Positions 45,464 to 55,105 are shown, counted from the stretch's first letter. The stretch is 64,000 nucleotides of DNA from Serinibacter salmoneus (GCF_002563925.1 NZ_PDJD01000001.1:1990973-2054972), one strand, 5' to 3'. Numbers and translations are program-made. The notes: generated from the letters alone by a model not told the origin.

Positions 45464-47077
45464 GTGGCCGTGGAGTCCGAACTCTCGACGCCGTCGGCGG
45501 CGCCTGCCGCAGCGGGGGTGCCGGCGTCCTCGCAGCGCCTCGTTGCCCACCTCCCGGAGCACCTCACGCAGCGCCTGGCCCGCTACGTCACGGGCGCGAA
45601 CGGCGACGCCGTCGAGGTCCGCTCCCCCGCCGACGACGCGGTGATCGGCTCGGTGCCGACCCACACCACCGACGACCTGACCGCACTCGCAGCCCGGGCC
45701 CGGGCGGCCCAGCGGGAGTGGGCGGCCTGGCCCCTGAGGCGGCGCCGCGCCGTCGTCCAGCGCTTCAGTGACCTCGTGCTGCGGGACTCGGCACTGGCGA
45801 TGGACGTGATCCAGGCCGAGAACGGCAAGTCCCGCGTGGATGCGCTGGAGGAGACCCTGGACGTGGGCGTGTACGCCGGCCGGGCGGCGCGGCTTGCGCC
45901 CGCGGCGCTGCGCACCCGGCGCCACCGGGGCGCCTACCCGGTGCTGACCGAGACCGTGGAGGTGCGCCACCCGCTCGGGGTGGTGGGGATCATCAGCCCG
46001 TGGAACTACCCGTTCACCCTCGCCGCCTCCGATGCGGTGCCGGCGCTGCTGGCCGGGAACGCGGTGCTGCTGAAGCCCGACCTCGGCACGCCCTACTCCG
46101 CCCTGCTCACGCTCGCGCTGCTGCGGGAGGCGGGACTGCCCGAGGGTGTGCTGCAGATCGTGATCGGCGACGGCCCCGTGGTGGGCGACGCGCTGATCGA
46201 CCACGTCGACTACGTCATGTTCACCGGCTCCACGGCCACCGGGCGGCACGTGGCCCAGCGGTGCGCCTCGCGGCTCATCGGCTGCTCCGCGGAACTCGGC
46301 GGGAAGAACCCACTCGTGGTGCTGCCCGATGCGGACATCGCGGCCGCCGCGAACGGCGCCGCCCACGCGAGCTTCTCCAACGCCGGTCAACTGTGCATCT
46401 CGATGGAGCGGATCTACGTGCACGAGGCCGTGGCGCAGGAGTTCACCGCCGCGTTCGTGGCCGCGACCGAATCGCTGCGCGTGGGCGTGGGCGCGAGTTG
46501 GGACCTGGACGTCGGCTCGCTGGCCTCGGCCGCCCAGCTCGAGCGGGTGCAGGCGCACGTGGCCGACGCCGTGACCTGCGGCGCGCGGGTGCTGACCGGT
46601 GGGCACGCCCTGCCCGAGGCGGGTCCGTTCGTGTTCGCCCCGACCGTGCTGACCGATGTGCCCCAGACGGCGCGGCTGGCCCGCGAGGAGACCTTCGGTC
46701 CGGTGGTCTCGGTGTACGTGGTCGGCTCCGAGGCGGAGGCGATCGCGCGCGCGAACGACACCGACTACGGGCTGAACGCGAGCCTGTGGACCCGGCGGCG
46801 GTCAGCGCGCGCTGTGGCCCGGCAGCTGGAGGCCGGGACCGTGAACATCAACGAGGGCTTCGCCGCCGCGTGGGGCTCACACGGCGCGCCGATGGGCGGG
46901 TGGAAGTCCTCCGGGCTGGGCCGCCGGCACGGCGTGGCGGGCATCGCCAAGTACACCGAGTCGCAGACCATCTCCCGGCAGCGCGGGCTCCCGGTGGCGC
47001 CGTGGCCTGGCCTGCCCCGCGCCGTCTATGCGCGCACGGTGCTGGCCGCGGGCCGCGTGCTCGCCCGCTGGGGGTAG
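45464..47077 (+). CDS. Aldehyde dehydrogenase (succinate-semialdehyde dehydrogenase type)
   Basis: A 537-residue NAD(P)-dependent dehydrogenase. The catalytic glutamate is in E-L-G-G-K-N-P, the cysteine in F-S-N-A-G-Q-L-C-I-S-M-E-R-I, and the cofactor motif F-T-G-S-T-A-T-G is present; P-W-N-Y-P is conserved. The E-L-G-G-K-N-P plus E-R-I-Y pattern resembles actinobacterial succinate-semialdehyde dehydrogenases, but the substrate is not certain. The GTG at 45464 has GGAGGA 8 bases upstream. It is the last gene of the DUF4921-epimerase operon. Confidence 0.88.
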   Translation: MAVESELSTPSAAPAAAGVPASSQRLVAHLPEHLTQRLARYVTGANGDAVEVRSPADDAVIGSVPTHTTDDLTALAARARAAQREWAAWPLRRRRAVVQRFSDLVLRDSALAMDVIQAENGKSRVDALEETLDVGVYAGRAARLAPAALRTRRHRGAYPVLTETVEVRHPLGVVGIISPWNYPFTLAASDAVPALLAGNAVLLKPDLGTPYSALLTLALLREAGLPEGVLQIVIGDGPVVGDALIDHVDYVMFTGSTATGRHVAQRCASRLIGCSAELGGKNPLVVLPDADIAAAANGAAHASFSNAGQLCISMERIYVHEAVAQEFTAAFVAATESLRVGVGASWDLDVGSLASAAQLERVQAHVADAVTCGARVLTGGHALPEAGPFVFAPTVLTDVPQTARLAREETFGPVVSVYVVGSEAEAIARANDTDYGLNASLWTRRRSARAVARQLEAGTVNINEGFAAAWGSHGAPMGGWKSSGLGRRHGVAGIAKYTESQTISRQRGLPVAPWPGLPRAVYARTVLAAGRVLARWG

Positions 47078-47266
47078 TCGTGCGGGTCGACGCCAGCGCT
47101 GCCTGACTTCGCGGAGGGCGGATCGGCTTCGCTGGCGGCGGTTCTACGGCCAGCGCTCGCGCAGCCCTGAGCATCCGCGCAGGTCAGAGGTATGGCGCGG
47201 ATGAGGACGCCTCACAGATCCGCCGTGCGCGAAGCCGACCCGCCGTGCGCGAAGCCGACCCGGCCC
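47078..47266. repeat. Convergent intergenic space with a 20-bp tandem repeat
   Basis: 189 bases between two convergent stops. At 47221-47260 a 20-bp unit (CGCCGTGCGCGAAGCCGACC) occurs twice without mismatch. No clear terminator stem was found. Confidence 0.8.
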
Positions 47267-48454
47267 TCAGCGGCGCCGGGCGATCTCTCCCGCGGCCCGG
47301 GCCCGCTCCACGGCGCCCGGCAGCACCTGCACCACCCGCTCCACGTCCTGCGCCGTGGTGGTCCGCCCTAGGGTCAGCCGCAGCACGCTGCGGGCGTCGC
47401 GCTCGTCGTCGCCCATCGCCAGCAGCACGTGCGAGGGCTGCGTCACGCCGGCCACGCACGCCGCGCCCGCCGAGGCCGCCACACCCGCGGCGTCCAGGGA
47501 GAACAGCAGAGCGTCCACATCGGCGCCCGGGATCGTCAGGTGCACGTGCCCCGGGAGGCGACCTGCGCCGTCGGGCCCGTTCACCCGGACATCCGGCACC
47601 TCGGCGAGGATCCTCGCCTCCAGCGTGCTGCGCAGGGTCGTCAGGCGCGCCGACTCCGACTCGATCTCCCCCACCGCGTGCTCCACGGCCACCGCGAGGG
47701 ATGCGGCGAGCGCCACCGGTACGGTCCCGGACCGCACACCGCGCTCCTGACCGCTGCCGTGCACGGTGCGCGCCAGGGGAACCGTACGCTGCGCGATCAG
47801 CGCCCCGATCCCCGCGGGCGCGCCGAGCTTGTGGCCGGACAGGCTCAGCGCGTCCAGGTCGCTCGCGGCGAAGTCCACCGGGAGGTGGCCCACGGCCTGC
47901 ACGGCGTCGGAGTGCACGAGCACCGCGGTGCCGGCCGCCGCACGCACCCGAGCGACGACCTCCTCGATGGGCTGAATCGCCCCGGTCTCGTTGTTCGCCC
48001 ACATCACGCTGACCACCGCGAGGGAGCCGGGATCCGCGAGCGCCGCGTCCAGCTCCGCCAGGTCCAGCACGCCCTCGCGTGTCACCCCCACGCGGGTCAC
48101 CCTCCCGCCGTGCCGCTCCTCGATCGCCTCCGCCGCATCCAGCACGGCGTGGTGCTCGACGGCGGAGGTCACCACCCGAGTGCGGTGCGGATCCGCGGAG
48201 CGTGCGGCGAGGTAGCCGCCCATCACCGCGAGGGTGTCCGACTCGCAGCCGCCCGCCGTGAAGATCACCTCGGCGGGCTCCGCGCCCAGGGCGGCGGCGA
48301 GGCGTTCGCGGGCATCCTCCAGGGCGGCGCGGGCAGCGCGACCCGCGCCGTGCAGGGAGGACGGGTTGCCCAGCCGGGCGGCCGCCTGGCTGAAGGCCTC
48401 GATGGCCTCCGGGAGCACCGGCGCGGTGGCGGCGTGGTCGAGGTAGGTGGTCAT
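47267..48454 (-). CDS. Cysteine desulfurase (IscS/NifS type)
   Basis: A 395-residue PLP enzyme that takes sulfur from cysteine for iron-sulfur clusters and tRNA thiolation. It begins M-T-T-Y-L-D-H-A-A-T-A-P; the PLP lysine is in S-L-S-G-H-K-L-G-A-P, and the reactive cysteine in S-A-G-A-A-C-V-A-G. GAGAGG lies 7 bases before the ATG, which overlaps the YrhK-like gene by 4 bases. In mycobacteria the equivalent gene adjoins mnmA; here the two are split, yet this enzyme is the obvious sulfur donor for MnmA. Confidence 0.94.
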   Translation of the reverse strand: MTTYLDHAATAPVLPEAIEAFSQAAARLGNPSSLHGAGRAARAALEDARERLAAALGAEPAEVIFTAGGCESDTLAVMGGYLAARSADPHRTRVVTSAVEHHAVLDAAEAIEERHGGRVTRVGVTREGVLDLAELDAALADPGSLAVVSVMWANNETGAIQPIEEVVARVRAAAGTAVLVHSDAVQAVGHLPVDFAASDLDALSLSGHKLGAPAGIGALIAQRTVPLARTVHGSGQERGVRSGTVPVALAASLAVAVEHAVGEIESESARLTTLRSTLEARILAEVPDVRVNGPDGAGRLPGHVHLTIPGADVDALLFSLDAAGVAASAGAACVAGVTQPSHVLLAMGDDERDARSVLRLTLGRTTTAQDVERVVQVLPGAVERARAAGEIARRR

Positions 48455-49149
48455 TCGGCGACCTCTCGGGTGTCCGTAAGCTCGGAGCGGTGGGAGGGGT
48501 AGCCGAACAGCCAGGCCGCCACGAGGAAGCACACCGCACCGAAGAAGGTGCCGGCGTTGGTCCAGGCGAGGCTGACGGGGTCGCCGTCGGCAAACGTGAA
48601 CGAGGCGACGGCGGAGATCCCGAAGAGCACCGATCCGGCCATGTTGATCCACGCGATCCAGTCCGAGCGGTCCGGCACGTGCTGGTGACGCAGCGCGCGC
48701 ACCGCCGGCACGAGGGAGATGCCGGAGGAGACGAGGAAGGCGATCGACCCCACGGTGTCCGGCACCCACACCGCCACGTCCTGCACCCGGGCGCTGGAAT
48801 CGAGGGTGAGCACGTAGTCGATGGTGTTCACGTTGAACAGGACGGTCCCGAAGGACTGCACCACGGCGGCCACCAGGTCCCCGGACCAGCCGCCGCGCGG
48901 CAGCCGGGCGCGCTTGTCAATGGACAGGTCCCGCACCGCCAGGGCGATCTGCATGAACCCCGCGGTGGTGAAGAACACGGCGCCGACGGCGTAGCTCAGC
49001 CCCCCGATGATCGCCGGCCAGTGCGGGGGTAGTTGCAGCAGCACCCCGAGCGCGAACAGCGCGGAGCCGATCACGAAGGTCAGGCCGGTCCGGCGGACCA
49101 GGACGTCCCGGGTGATGGGCTCACGGGTGCTCGGCCGGCGCCTGCTCAT
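48451..49149 (-). CDS. YrhK-like membrane protein
   Basis: A 232-residue membrane protein with about six helices, carrying the YrhK-like pattern (F-V-I-G-S-A-L-F-A-L-G-V near residue 26; repeated W-x-x-x-x-N-x-x-G-S-x-x-F-G later). Function unknown for the family. It starts at 49149, overlapping the stop of the kinase-fold gene by one base (TGATG), and overlaps the cysteine desulfurase by 4. Its first codons share a 19-bp sequence with the start of the preceding gene. Confidence 0.8.
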   Translation of the reverse strand: MSRRRPSTREPITRDVLVRRTGLTFVIGSALFALGVLLQLPPHWPAIIGGLSYAVGAVFFTTAGFMQIALAVRDLSIDKRARLPRGGWSGDLVAAVVQSFGTVLFNVNTIDYVLTLDSSARVQDVAVWVPDTVGSIAFLVSSGISLVPAVRALRHQHVPDRSDWIAWINMAGSVLFGISAVASFTFADGDPVSLAWTNAGTFFGAVCFLVAAWLFGYPSHRSELTDTREVAE

Positions 49150-50093
49150 CAGTTCTCCCCCACCCGGTCACCGAGGCGCTCACGCAGCCAGGCGATGCAC
49201 ACCTCGCCCTGGGCCCGCTGGAAGCCCCGCAGGTGCGGGATGCCCGGAGGTGGCGGCTGCAGGGAGGAGCGCACGAAGTAGCCGGCGATCGCCGCGATGA
49301 AGGAGGTCACGGCCTCGGGAGCCGCCGCACGGCCGAGCGGGTGTCGCCGCAGCATCTCCTCCGGTGCCGGCCCACCCTCCAGGTGCAGCGAGGGCAGCCA
49401 ACCGACCAGATCGGTGAATCCCGCCCCGGCGACGGCGTGCGGCCAGTCGATCGCGACCGCGTTGCTCTCATCGAGCAGCACATTGTCGCGGCGCAGGTCG
49501 TGGTGCAACAACCGGTCGCCGTCGCAGTGTGTCGTCCACGTCCCCTCGATACTCGCGAGCGCGTCAAGGTTCCCGGCCAGCCACGGGTCGAAGGTCTCCA
49601 GGCCGGGGTGCGGTTCGCCGGCCAGCCTGCGCAGCCCCTCGTACCGCGCCCGCTCGACGAGGCGATCCAGGCTGTCAGGAGCGGTGATCTCGGCGAGCCG
49701 TGCGGTCAGGTGCGCGACGGCGTCGAGCGCCTCGCTCCGCCACGGCAGGGGGGGCACGCTCCCGGGGTGGGCGTCGAAGACGAGCACCACCCAGCCGGCG
49801 ACCTCGTTCGACCACCGCAACGACGGCGTGGGGGTCCCGGCCGGCAGCACCGCGGCGATCTCGGCCTCGCGGCGGTGGAGCGCTACCGTGTGAGGGTTCC
49901 CCGCCAGGAATGCTGCCTTGAGGAACACCTCGTCGTGGTCGGTGGTCAGGGTCAGGGCCGGGCCTGGCGAGTACCCGTGGTCGTGGCTGCGCCACTGGAT
50001 GACCGCGCCGATGCGCTGCTGGACCGCGGCGCGCAGCGACTCCGGCAGTTGCGGCCAGGTCGGCCGGCGCCTGCTCATCGCGGGCTCAGCCAT
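49149..50093 (-). CDS. Aminoglycoside phosphotransferase-family (kinase-fold) protein
   Basis: A 314-residue protein with the APH fold. The catalytic loop is L-L-H-H-D-L-R-R-D-N-V-L-L-D (Brenner motif H-x-D-x-x-x-x-N), and the metal-binding aspartate follows in A-I-D-W-P-H-A. Members phosphorylate varied small molecules, so resistance should not be assumed. It begins 7 bases after the etfA stop. An internal ATG at 50078 is also possible. The operon order is etfB-etfA-this-yrhK-like-desulfurase. Confidence 0.85.
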   Translation of the reverse strand: MAEPAMSRRRPTWPQLPESLRAAVQQRIGAVIQWRSHDHGYSPGPALTLTTDHDEVFLKAAFLAGNPHTVALHRREAEIAAVLPAGTPTPSLRWSNEVAGWVVLVFDAHPGSVPPLPWRSEALDAVAHLTARLAEITAPDSLDRLVERARYEGLRRLAGEPHPGLETFDPWLAGNLDALASIEGTWTTHCDGDRLLHHDLRRDNVLLDESNAVAIDWPHAVAGAGFTDLVGWLPSLHLEGGPAPEEMLRRHPLGRAAAPEAVTSFIAAIAGYFVRSSLQPPPPGIPHLRGFQRAQGEVCIAWLRERLGDRVGEN

Positions 50094-50100
50094 CGCGGAC

Positions 50101-50973
50101 TCACCCGGCGGTGCCGCGGCGCTCCCGCACCAGGCGCGCGGCCTCGGTCAGCACGTCGGCGGCGTCGCCCACCACGGCCAGGTCGGCGATCTCCATGATC
50201 GGCGCCTCCGGGTCGGTGTTGATCGCGACGATGACCTCGGCGGCCTGCATCCCCAGGCGGTGGTGCGGAGCGCCGGACAGTCCCGCGCCGATGTACAGGC
50301 GTGGCTCGATCATGGTGCCGGTCTGCCCGACCATCGTCTCGTGGCCGATCCAGCCCTCCTCCACGATGTCGCGGGTGGCGCCCACGGCGCCGCCGAGGGC
50401 GTCGGCGAGGTCGCGCACCGGGGTCAGGTCGCCCTCGAGTCCGCGGCCCCCGGCAACCACCACGGCGGCCTCGCCGAGCGCGGGACCGGCGGCTGCGCCG
50501 TCGTGCGCGGTGACCTCCAGCACCTCCACGCCGTCCCCCTCCCCCAGCTCCAGGAGGGTCGGTTCGCTCAGCGGCTGGGCCCCCGGCGTCGTCAGTGGCT
50601 TGCCGAGCACCACCGCGGGGCCGGTGACGGCGCAGGTCGCGTCCCAGGTGCCGCCGAGTTCACGCTTCTCGGCCACCAGGGACTCCCCCTCGGCGTGCAG
50701 GGTGTGCACGTCGATGAGCAGTCCCGCGCCCAGGGCGTGTGCGGCGAGCGCCGCGACCTCCTTGGCGATGAGGGTGGAGGCCAGGATGAGGGTGTCGGCG
50801 CCGACCTTGCGGACGGCGGCCACCATCGCGGCGGCCTTCTGGGCGCTGCTCCCGGCGGGCACCCGCACCGTGTGGACCGCACCGATGCCGGCGGCCATGG
50901 TCTCCAGTCCGGCTAGGGCATCATCCGGGGTGTAGGGGCCCACCGAGATGACGACGACGCGCTGCGCGCTCAT
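50101..50973 (-). CDS. etfA: Electron transfer flavoprotein, alpha subunit
   Basis: A 290-residue FAD-binding subunit that collects electrons from acyl-CoA and related dehydrogenases. The C-terminal FAD signature is complete: G-Q-T-G-T-M-I-E-P-R-L-Y, I-G-A-G-L-S-G-A-P-H-H and V-A-I-N-T-D-P-E-A-P-I. It overlaps etfB by 4 bases. The pair corresponds to fixB and fixA of mycobacteria, which lie near the same cysteine desulfurase. Confidence 0.95.
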   Translation of the reverse strand: MSAQRVVVISVGPYTPDDALAGLETMAAGIGAVHTVRVPAGSSAQKAAAMVAAVRKVGADTLILASTLIAKEVAALAAHALGAGLLIDVHTLHAEGESLVAEKRELGGTWDATCAVTGPAVVLGKPLTTPGAQPLSEPTLLELGEGDGVEVLEVTAHDGAAAGPALGEAAVVVAGGRGLEGDLTPVRDLADALGGAVGATRDIVEEGWIGHETMVGQTGTMIEPRLYIGAGLSGAPHHRLGMQAAEVIVAINTDPEAPIMEIADLAVVGDAADVLTEAARLVRERRGTAG

Positions 50974-51779
50974 GCTCCGACCTCCAACAGGCCACGCTCG
51001 GCGAGGGCATCGACCAGGGCTCCTGCGCCGTCCAGCACCTGCGCCGGTGGCCTCGGGGGGCGCGGCGCGTGCGCGGTGATCCGGGTGGGCGATCCGGCGG
51101 CGCCGACCTCGTGGGCGGCTAGGCCCACGTCGGCGGCGGTCAGCGTGGTGACGCCGGCCTTGCGGGCGGCCATCATCGTGGTGAAGTTCGGCACGCGCAG
51201 CGCGGCGATCGTGTCGGAGACGGACACCACGGCCGGCAGCGGGGCGCGCAGCCGCTCGGAGCCGGTGGGGGTCTCACGCGTTGCGGTGACCGTTTCGGGG
51301 GTGACCTCGAGGCTGGTGGCGCAGGAGATGATCGGGCGGCCGAGCTCAGCTGCGAGGAGGGCCGGGACCACGGAGCCGAGCCCGTCCAGGGCGGACATGC
51401 CGGCGACGACGAGGGCGAACGGCTCCCCGTTCGCCTCCTCGAGGTGCCGGGCGGCCGCGGCGAGGACACGGGCGGTGACCACGGCGTCCGAACCCGCCAG
51501 GGAATCGTCGCTGACGTGCACCGCTGCGCCGGCGCCGACCTGGAGTGCCTTCTTCACCGCGGCGACCGCGCCGGCCGGGCCCATCGTCAGGGCGGTGACC
51601 TCGGCGGGGGTGCCGGCCGCGCCCAGGGCGTCGGCGGCGCGCAGCGCGGACTCGATCGCGCCCTCGTCGAGCTCGTTGAGCACGGCCTGGGAGGACTCCC
51701 GCACGAGGGTGCCCTCGGCGCCGAGGCCGCGATCGGAGGTGATGTCGGGGACCTGCTTCACCAGGACGAGGATGCGCAT
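50970..51779 (-). CDS. etfB: Electron transfer flavoprotein, beta subunit
   Basis: A 269-residue AMP-binding subunit. It starts M-R-I-L-V-L-V-K-Q-V-P-D and has N-E-L-D-E-G-A-I-E-S-A-L, typical of EtfB. The ATG at 51779 is preferred, although the open frame runs on to 51839, because the family begins here. It is the first gene of the etf operon, divergent from glgX (124 bases between starts). Confidence 0.94.
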   Translation of the reverse strand: MRILVLVKQVPDITSDRGLGAEGTLVRESSQAVLNELDEGAIESALRAADALGAAGTPAEVTALTMGPAGAVAAVKKALQVGAGAAVHVSDDSLAGSDAVVTARVLAAAARHLEEANGEPFALVVAGMSALDGLGSVVPALLAAELGRPIISCATSLEVTPETVTATRETPTGSERLRAPLPAVVSVSDTIAALRVPNFTTMMAARKAGVTTLTAADVGLAAHEVGAAGSPTRITAHAPRPPRPPAQVLDGAGALVDALAERGLLEVGA

Positions 51780-51902
51780 GCCCCTAGCCTGCCACCTGCC
51801 GCGGGGTGGGAACCGGTGCGGGCCAGTGGCCACCTGCACCGGGTGAGGCCGATCCGCGACGTTTCGTGGCGTTCACATGACGGTGCAAGAATGCCCCCCA
51901 CC

Positions 51903-54197
51903 ATGACGATGACTGCTGATCCGACGCACGCGACCCCGATGAACGCCCCGGCGCCCGTTTCCGACCTGCCGGCGCTCAGCCTGGCTCGCCTGGGCGCGCA
52001 CCTGCGCGGCGACGGGGTCGACGTGGTGGTCGTGGCCGCCCAGGCGGATGCGGTGGACCTGGTGCTGCTGGAGGGCACGCGCGATGCCCTCACCGAGCGG
52101 CGCATCGGCCTGATGCGCGCCCGGCACGGGCTGTGGCACGCGCACGTGCCGGGCGTGGTGGCCGGGCAGCGCTACGGGCTTCGTGTGCACGGTGCGTGGA
52201 ACCCCGCCGCGGGGTTGATGCACAACCCGCACAAGCTGCTGCTGGACCCCTACGCGCGCGGCGTGGTCGGCGAGCTGGACATGGTGCCGGAGGTGTTCGG
52301 CCACGAGGTCGCCGACGTCAAGCGCACCGACCGTGACCTCGGCCTGCCGGACTCCCGGGACAGCGCACCCTTCGTCCCCCACGGTGAGATCGTGCCCGAT
52401 CCCCTGGACGCCGAGGTCGAGGCGCGGCTCGCGCGCCGGCCGCGGACCCCGTGGTCGCAGACCGTGATCTACGAGGCGCACGTGCGCGGGCTCACCCTGC
52501 TGCGCGAGGACATCCCGGAGGACCTGCGCGGCACCTACGCGGGCATCGCGCACCCGGTGATGATCGACCACCTCAAGCGCCTCGGGATCACGGCGCTGGA
52601 ACTGCTGCCGATCCACGCCTCGGCCACAGAGCACGCGATCGCCGCCGCCGGGCGCACCAACTACTGGGGGTACTGCACCCTGGGTTACCTCGCACCCGAG
52701 CCGCGCTACGCCACCGCAGCCGCCCGGGCGGCGGGAGGCTGCGCCGTCGAGCGTGAGGTGATCGACATGGTCGACGCGCTCCACGCCGCCGGCATCGAGG
52801 TGATCCTCGACGTCGTCTACAACCACACCTGCGAGGGCGGGATGGACGGTCCGCTGCTGAGCTGGCGCGGGCTGGACAACACCGGCTACTACCTGCACGA
52901 CGGCGGGAGCCCGGCCCGGTACGCCGACGTCACCGGGACCGGCAACTCCCTGGACTTCCGGCGCCAGCGGGTGGTCCAGCTCACCTTGGACTCCCTGCGG
53001 CACTGGGCCGGGGTGATCGGCGTGGACGGCTTCCGATTCGACCTCGCCGTGACCCTGGGGCGCAAGGCCGGTGAGTTCGAACCCGACCACCCCTTCCTCG
53101 TGGCGATGGCCTCCGATCCGGTGCTCGCGGACGTCAAGACGATCGCGGAGCCGTGGGACGTGGGCCCCTCGGGGTGGCGCACCGGGCAGTTCGCGCCCCC
53201 CATGCACGAGTGGAACGACCGGTTCCGGGACGCGGTGCGTCGGTTCTGGCTGGCGGACGCGAGCGCGCTGTCCCGCGGCGGCGGCGTCCCCCACGACCTG
53301 CGCGACCTGGGCACCCGCATCTCCGGTTCGGCGGACATGTTCCATCACTTCGACCGCGGGCCCGAGGCGTCGGTGAACTACGTCACCGCGCACGACGGCT
53401 TCACGCTCGCCGACCTCGTCAGTTACGACCACAAGCACAACGGCGCCAACGGCGAGAACAACCGGGACGGCTCGAACAACAACCTCTCCTGGAACCACGG
53501 GTCCGAGGGGCCGGTGGACGCCAACTCCCCCGCCGCGGACATCCTGCCGGTGCGGCGCCGCTCGATCCGCAACGTGCTCGGCACCCTCCTGGTCTCCTCC
53601 GGCACCCCCATGATCACCGCGGGAGATGAGTTCGGGCGCACCCAGCAGGGCAACAACAACGCCTACTGCCAGGACTCCCCGATCTCGTGGGTCAACTGGC
53701 GCCGCTCCAGCAGTCAGCTCGCCCTGGAGCGGACCGTGCGGTACCTGCTGGAACTGCGCGCCGCCAACCCGGCGCTGCGCCCGGTGCGATTCGCCTACGG
53801 CCGACCGCGCTCCAACGAGCCGTTGACGGACCTGTCGTGGTTCGCGGAGGACGGCACTGAGATGAGCGGCTCCGCGTGGCACAACCCGCACCGCCGGGTG
53901 CTGCAGATGCGGCGCGCCTCCGGGGCGGCCGCACACCCCAGGTCCATGGACGCCGACGGCCTCGAGCAGGCCCGCGACGCGCTGGTCATGATCAACGGCG
54001 CCCTCAACGAGGTCGACACCGTGATCGCTCCCTCCCGCGGCGGCGGCTGGGAGCTGGTGTGGGACTCCGTGTGGGAGTCACCGGAGGAGCTGCGCGACGC
54101 CGCGATCGCCACGGCCGTGCACCCGCGCCCGGGCGAGCGGGTGACGTTGGAGCCGCTGAGCATGCGGATCTACCTGGAGCAGAAGCCGGCGCGCTGA
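51903..54197 (+). CDS. glgX: Glycogen debranching enzyme (isoamylase type, GH13)
   Basis: A 764-residue enzyme that cuts alpha-1,6 branches of glycogen. An N-terminal carbohydrate-binding domain (residues 30-150) precedes the GH13 barrel. The nucleophile is D380 (G-F-R-F-D-L), the acid/base E416 (I-A-E-P-W-D), and the third acid is in T-A-H-D-G-F. N-G-A-N-G-E-N-N-R-D-G and Q-G-N-N-N-A-Y-C-Q-D are GlgX/TreX markers. The start is uncertain: ATGs at 51891, 51903 and 51909 are in frame and none has a good ribosome-binding site. Confidence 0.93.
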   Translation: MTMTADPTHATPMNAPAPVSDLPALSLARLGAHLRGDGVDVVVVAAQADAVDLVLLEGTRDALTERRIGLMRARHGLWHAHVPGVVAGQRYGLRVHGAWNPAAGLMHNPHKLLLDPYARGVVGELDMVPEVFGHEVADVKRTDRDLGLPDSRDSAPFVPHGEIVPDPLDAEVEARLARRPRTPWSQTVIYEAHVRGLTLLREDIPEDLRGTYAGIAHPVMIDHLKRLGITALELLPIHASATEHAIAAAGRTNYWGYCTLGYLAPEPRYATAAARAAGGCAVEREVIDMVDALHAAGIEVILDVVYNHTCEGGMDGPLLSWRGLDNTGYYLHDGGSPARYADVTGTGNSLDFRRQRVVQLTLDSLRHWAGVIGVDGFRFDLAVTLGRKAGEFEPDHPFLVAMASDPVLADVKTIAEPWDVGPSGWRTGQFAPPMHEWNDRFRDAVRRFWLADASALSRGGGVPHDLRDLGTRISGSADMFHHFDRGPEASVNYVTAHDGFTLADLVSYDHKHNGANGENNRDGSNNNLSWNHGSEGPVDANSPAADILPVRRRSIRNVLGTLLVSSGTPMITAGDEFGRTQQGNNNAYCQDSPISWVNWRRSSSQLALERTVRYLLELRAANPALRPVRFAYGRPRSNEPLTDLSWFAEDGTEMSGSAWHNPHRRVLQMRRASGAAAHPRSMDADGLEQARDALVMINGALNEVDTVIAPSRGGGWELVWDSVWESPEELRDAAIATAVHPRPGERVTLEPLSMRIYLEQKPAR

Positions 54198-54272
54198 GCC
54201 TGCCCGACTTCGCTGCGCGGAGGCGACCTTTCTGCGGAAGGCGGCTGCGCAGCGGAAGGCGGCTGCGCCGTC

Positions 54273-54294
54273 GTGCCTCTCAGGTGTGAGGCAC
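54273..54294. terminator. Hairpin between convergent genes
   Basis: GTGCCTC (54273-54279) pairs with GAGGCAC (54288-54294), 7 bp with an 8-base loop, touching the stop of the minus-strand gene. Just before it (54232-54268) a 19-base unit rich in GGAAGGCGGCTGCGC is repeated about twice. Confidence 0.45.
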
Positions 54295-55002
54295 CTACGG
54301 GTGCGACTCCCACACCGGGATGAACTCGGCCTCACGATCGACCCATTCCCCGCCGATCCCGGAATCCACGAGCGGTGAGAGGGCCTCCCTCGCACCGCCG
54401 ACGACGGTGAACGCGCTGTCGATGTCGGTCCAGACGAACCAGGACCGATCGTGCGGCCAGAACATCGACGGCGACTGGCTGGCGTGGAAGTCGTCGAATC
54501 GGCGTGCCTGCGCGAGCGGGCCGGAGTACAGCATGAAATCCTGCCCAAGCCCCGCACCGAACGGCGTGAGGTAGCCGCCCCTCGGACGGCGCACCAGGGA
54601 GTCCGCGTGCTGCTCCTGGTACCGGCGCAGCGCGCGCCGTCGCGCCCAGGGGGTCGTCCAGGCGGGGAACGCCATCAGCGGAACCGACGCCGTGTGACGG
54701 CGCGGGTCGGCATCCGCGTCGATCAGCCAGGCCCAGCCGGACCACATCGCGAAGTGGCACACCTGCCCACCGGTGACGGGCGCCAGGACCGCCAGGAGGC
54801 GATCGAGTTGATCGCGCTCGTCGGGCTCGCTGACGGAGGAGCGCTGCACGAGCGTGGCGGAGTTGTCCTGCGGGTCGGCGCTGTTGGGGAGGCGGACGTG
54901 CGCCTCATAGCCCTCGGGCACGCCACCGCCGAGGCTGCCGGGGGTTCCCAGCAGCGGCGCGATCCACTCCCCGGCGCTCGGATCGTCCCAGTCCATGTGC
55001 AT
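54295..55002 (-). CDS. Conserved hypothetical protein
   Basis: A 235-residue soluble protein without signal peptide. Notable features are a Trp-rich centre (H-F-A-M-W-S-G-W-A-W-L-I-D), W-T-T-P-W-A-R-R-R-A-L-R-R-Y, and S-M-F-W-P-H-D-R-S-W-F-V-W-T-D-I-D near the C-terminus, which resembles a family of actinobacterial hypotheticals. GAGG lies 10 bases before the ATG at 55002. It is convergent to glgX; function unknown. Confidence 0.7.
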   Translation of the reverse strand: MHMDWDDPSAGEWIAPLLGTPGSLGGGVPEGYEAHVRLPNSADPQDNSATLVQRSSVSEPDERDQLDRLLAVLAPVTGGQVCHFAMWSGWAWLIDADADPRRHTASVPLMAFPAWTTPWARRRALRRYQEQHADSLVRRPRGGYLTPFGAGLGQDFMLYSGPLAQARRFDDFHASQSPSMFWPHDRSWFVWTDIDSAFTVVGGAREALSPLVDSGIGGEWVDREAEFIPVWESHP

Positions 55003-55105
55003 GGGGCGAGCCTCGCACCGGGTGACGGGAGGGTCAATCGGATTCCTGCGCCGTCGGGCCGGCGCCTGCAGAACCACCTCGAGGTGGCTGCAGAACCCCC
55101 TCGCG

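Noticed and set aside
49149-50093. Antibiotic-resistance aminoglycoside phosphotransferase
   Set aside because: Only the general kinase fold is visible, and the gene is embedded in an etf/desulfurase operon, so a resistance role is unsupported.
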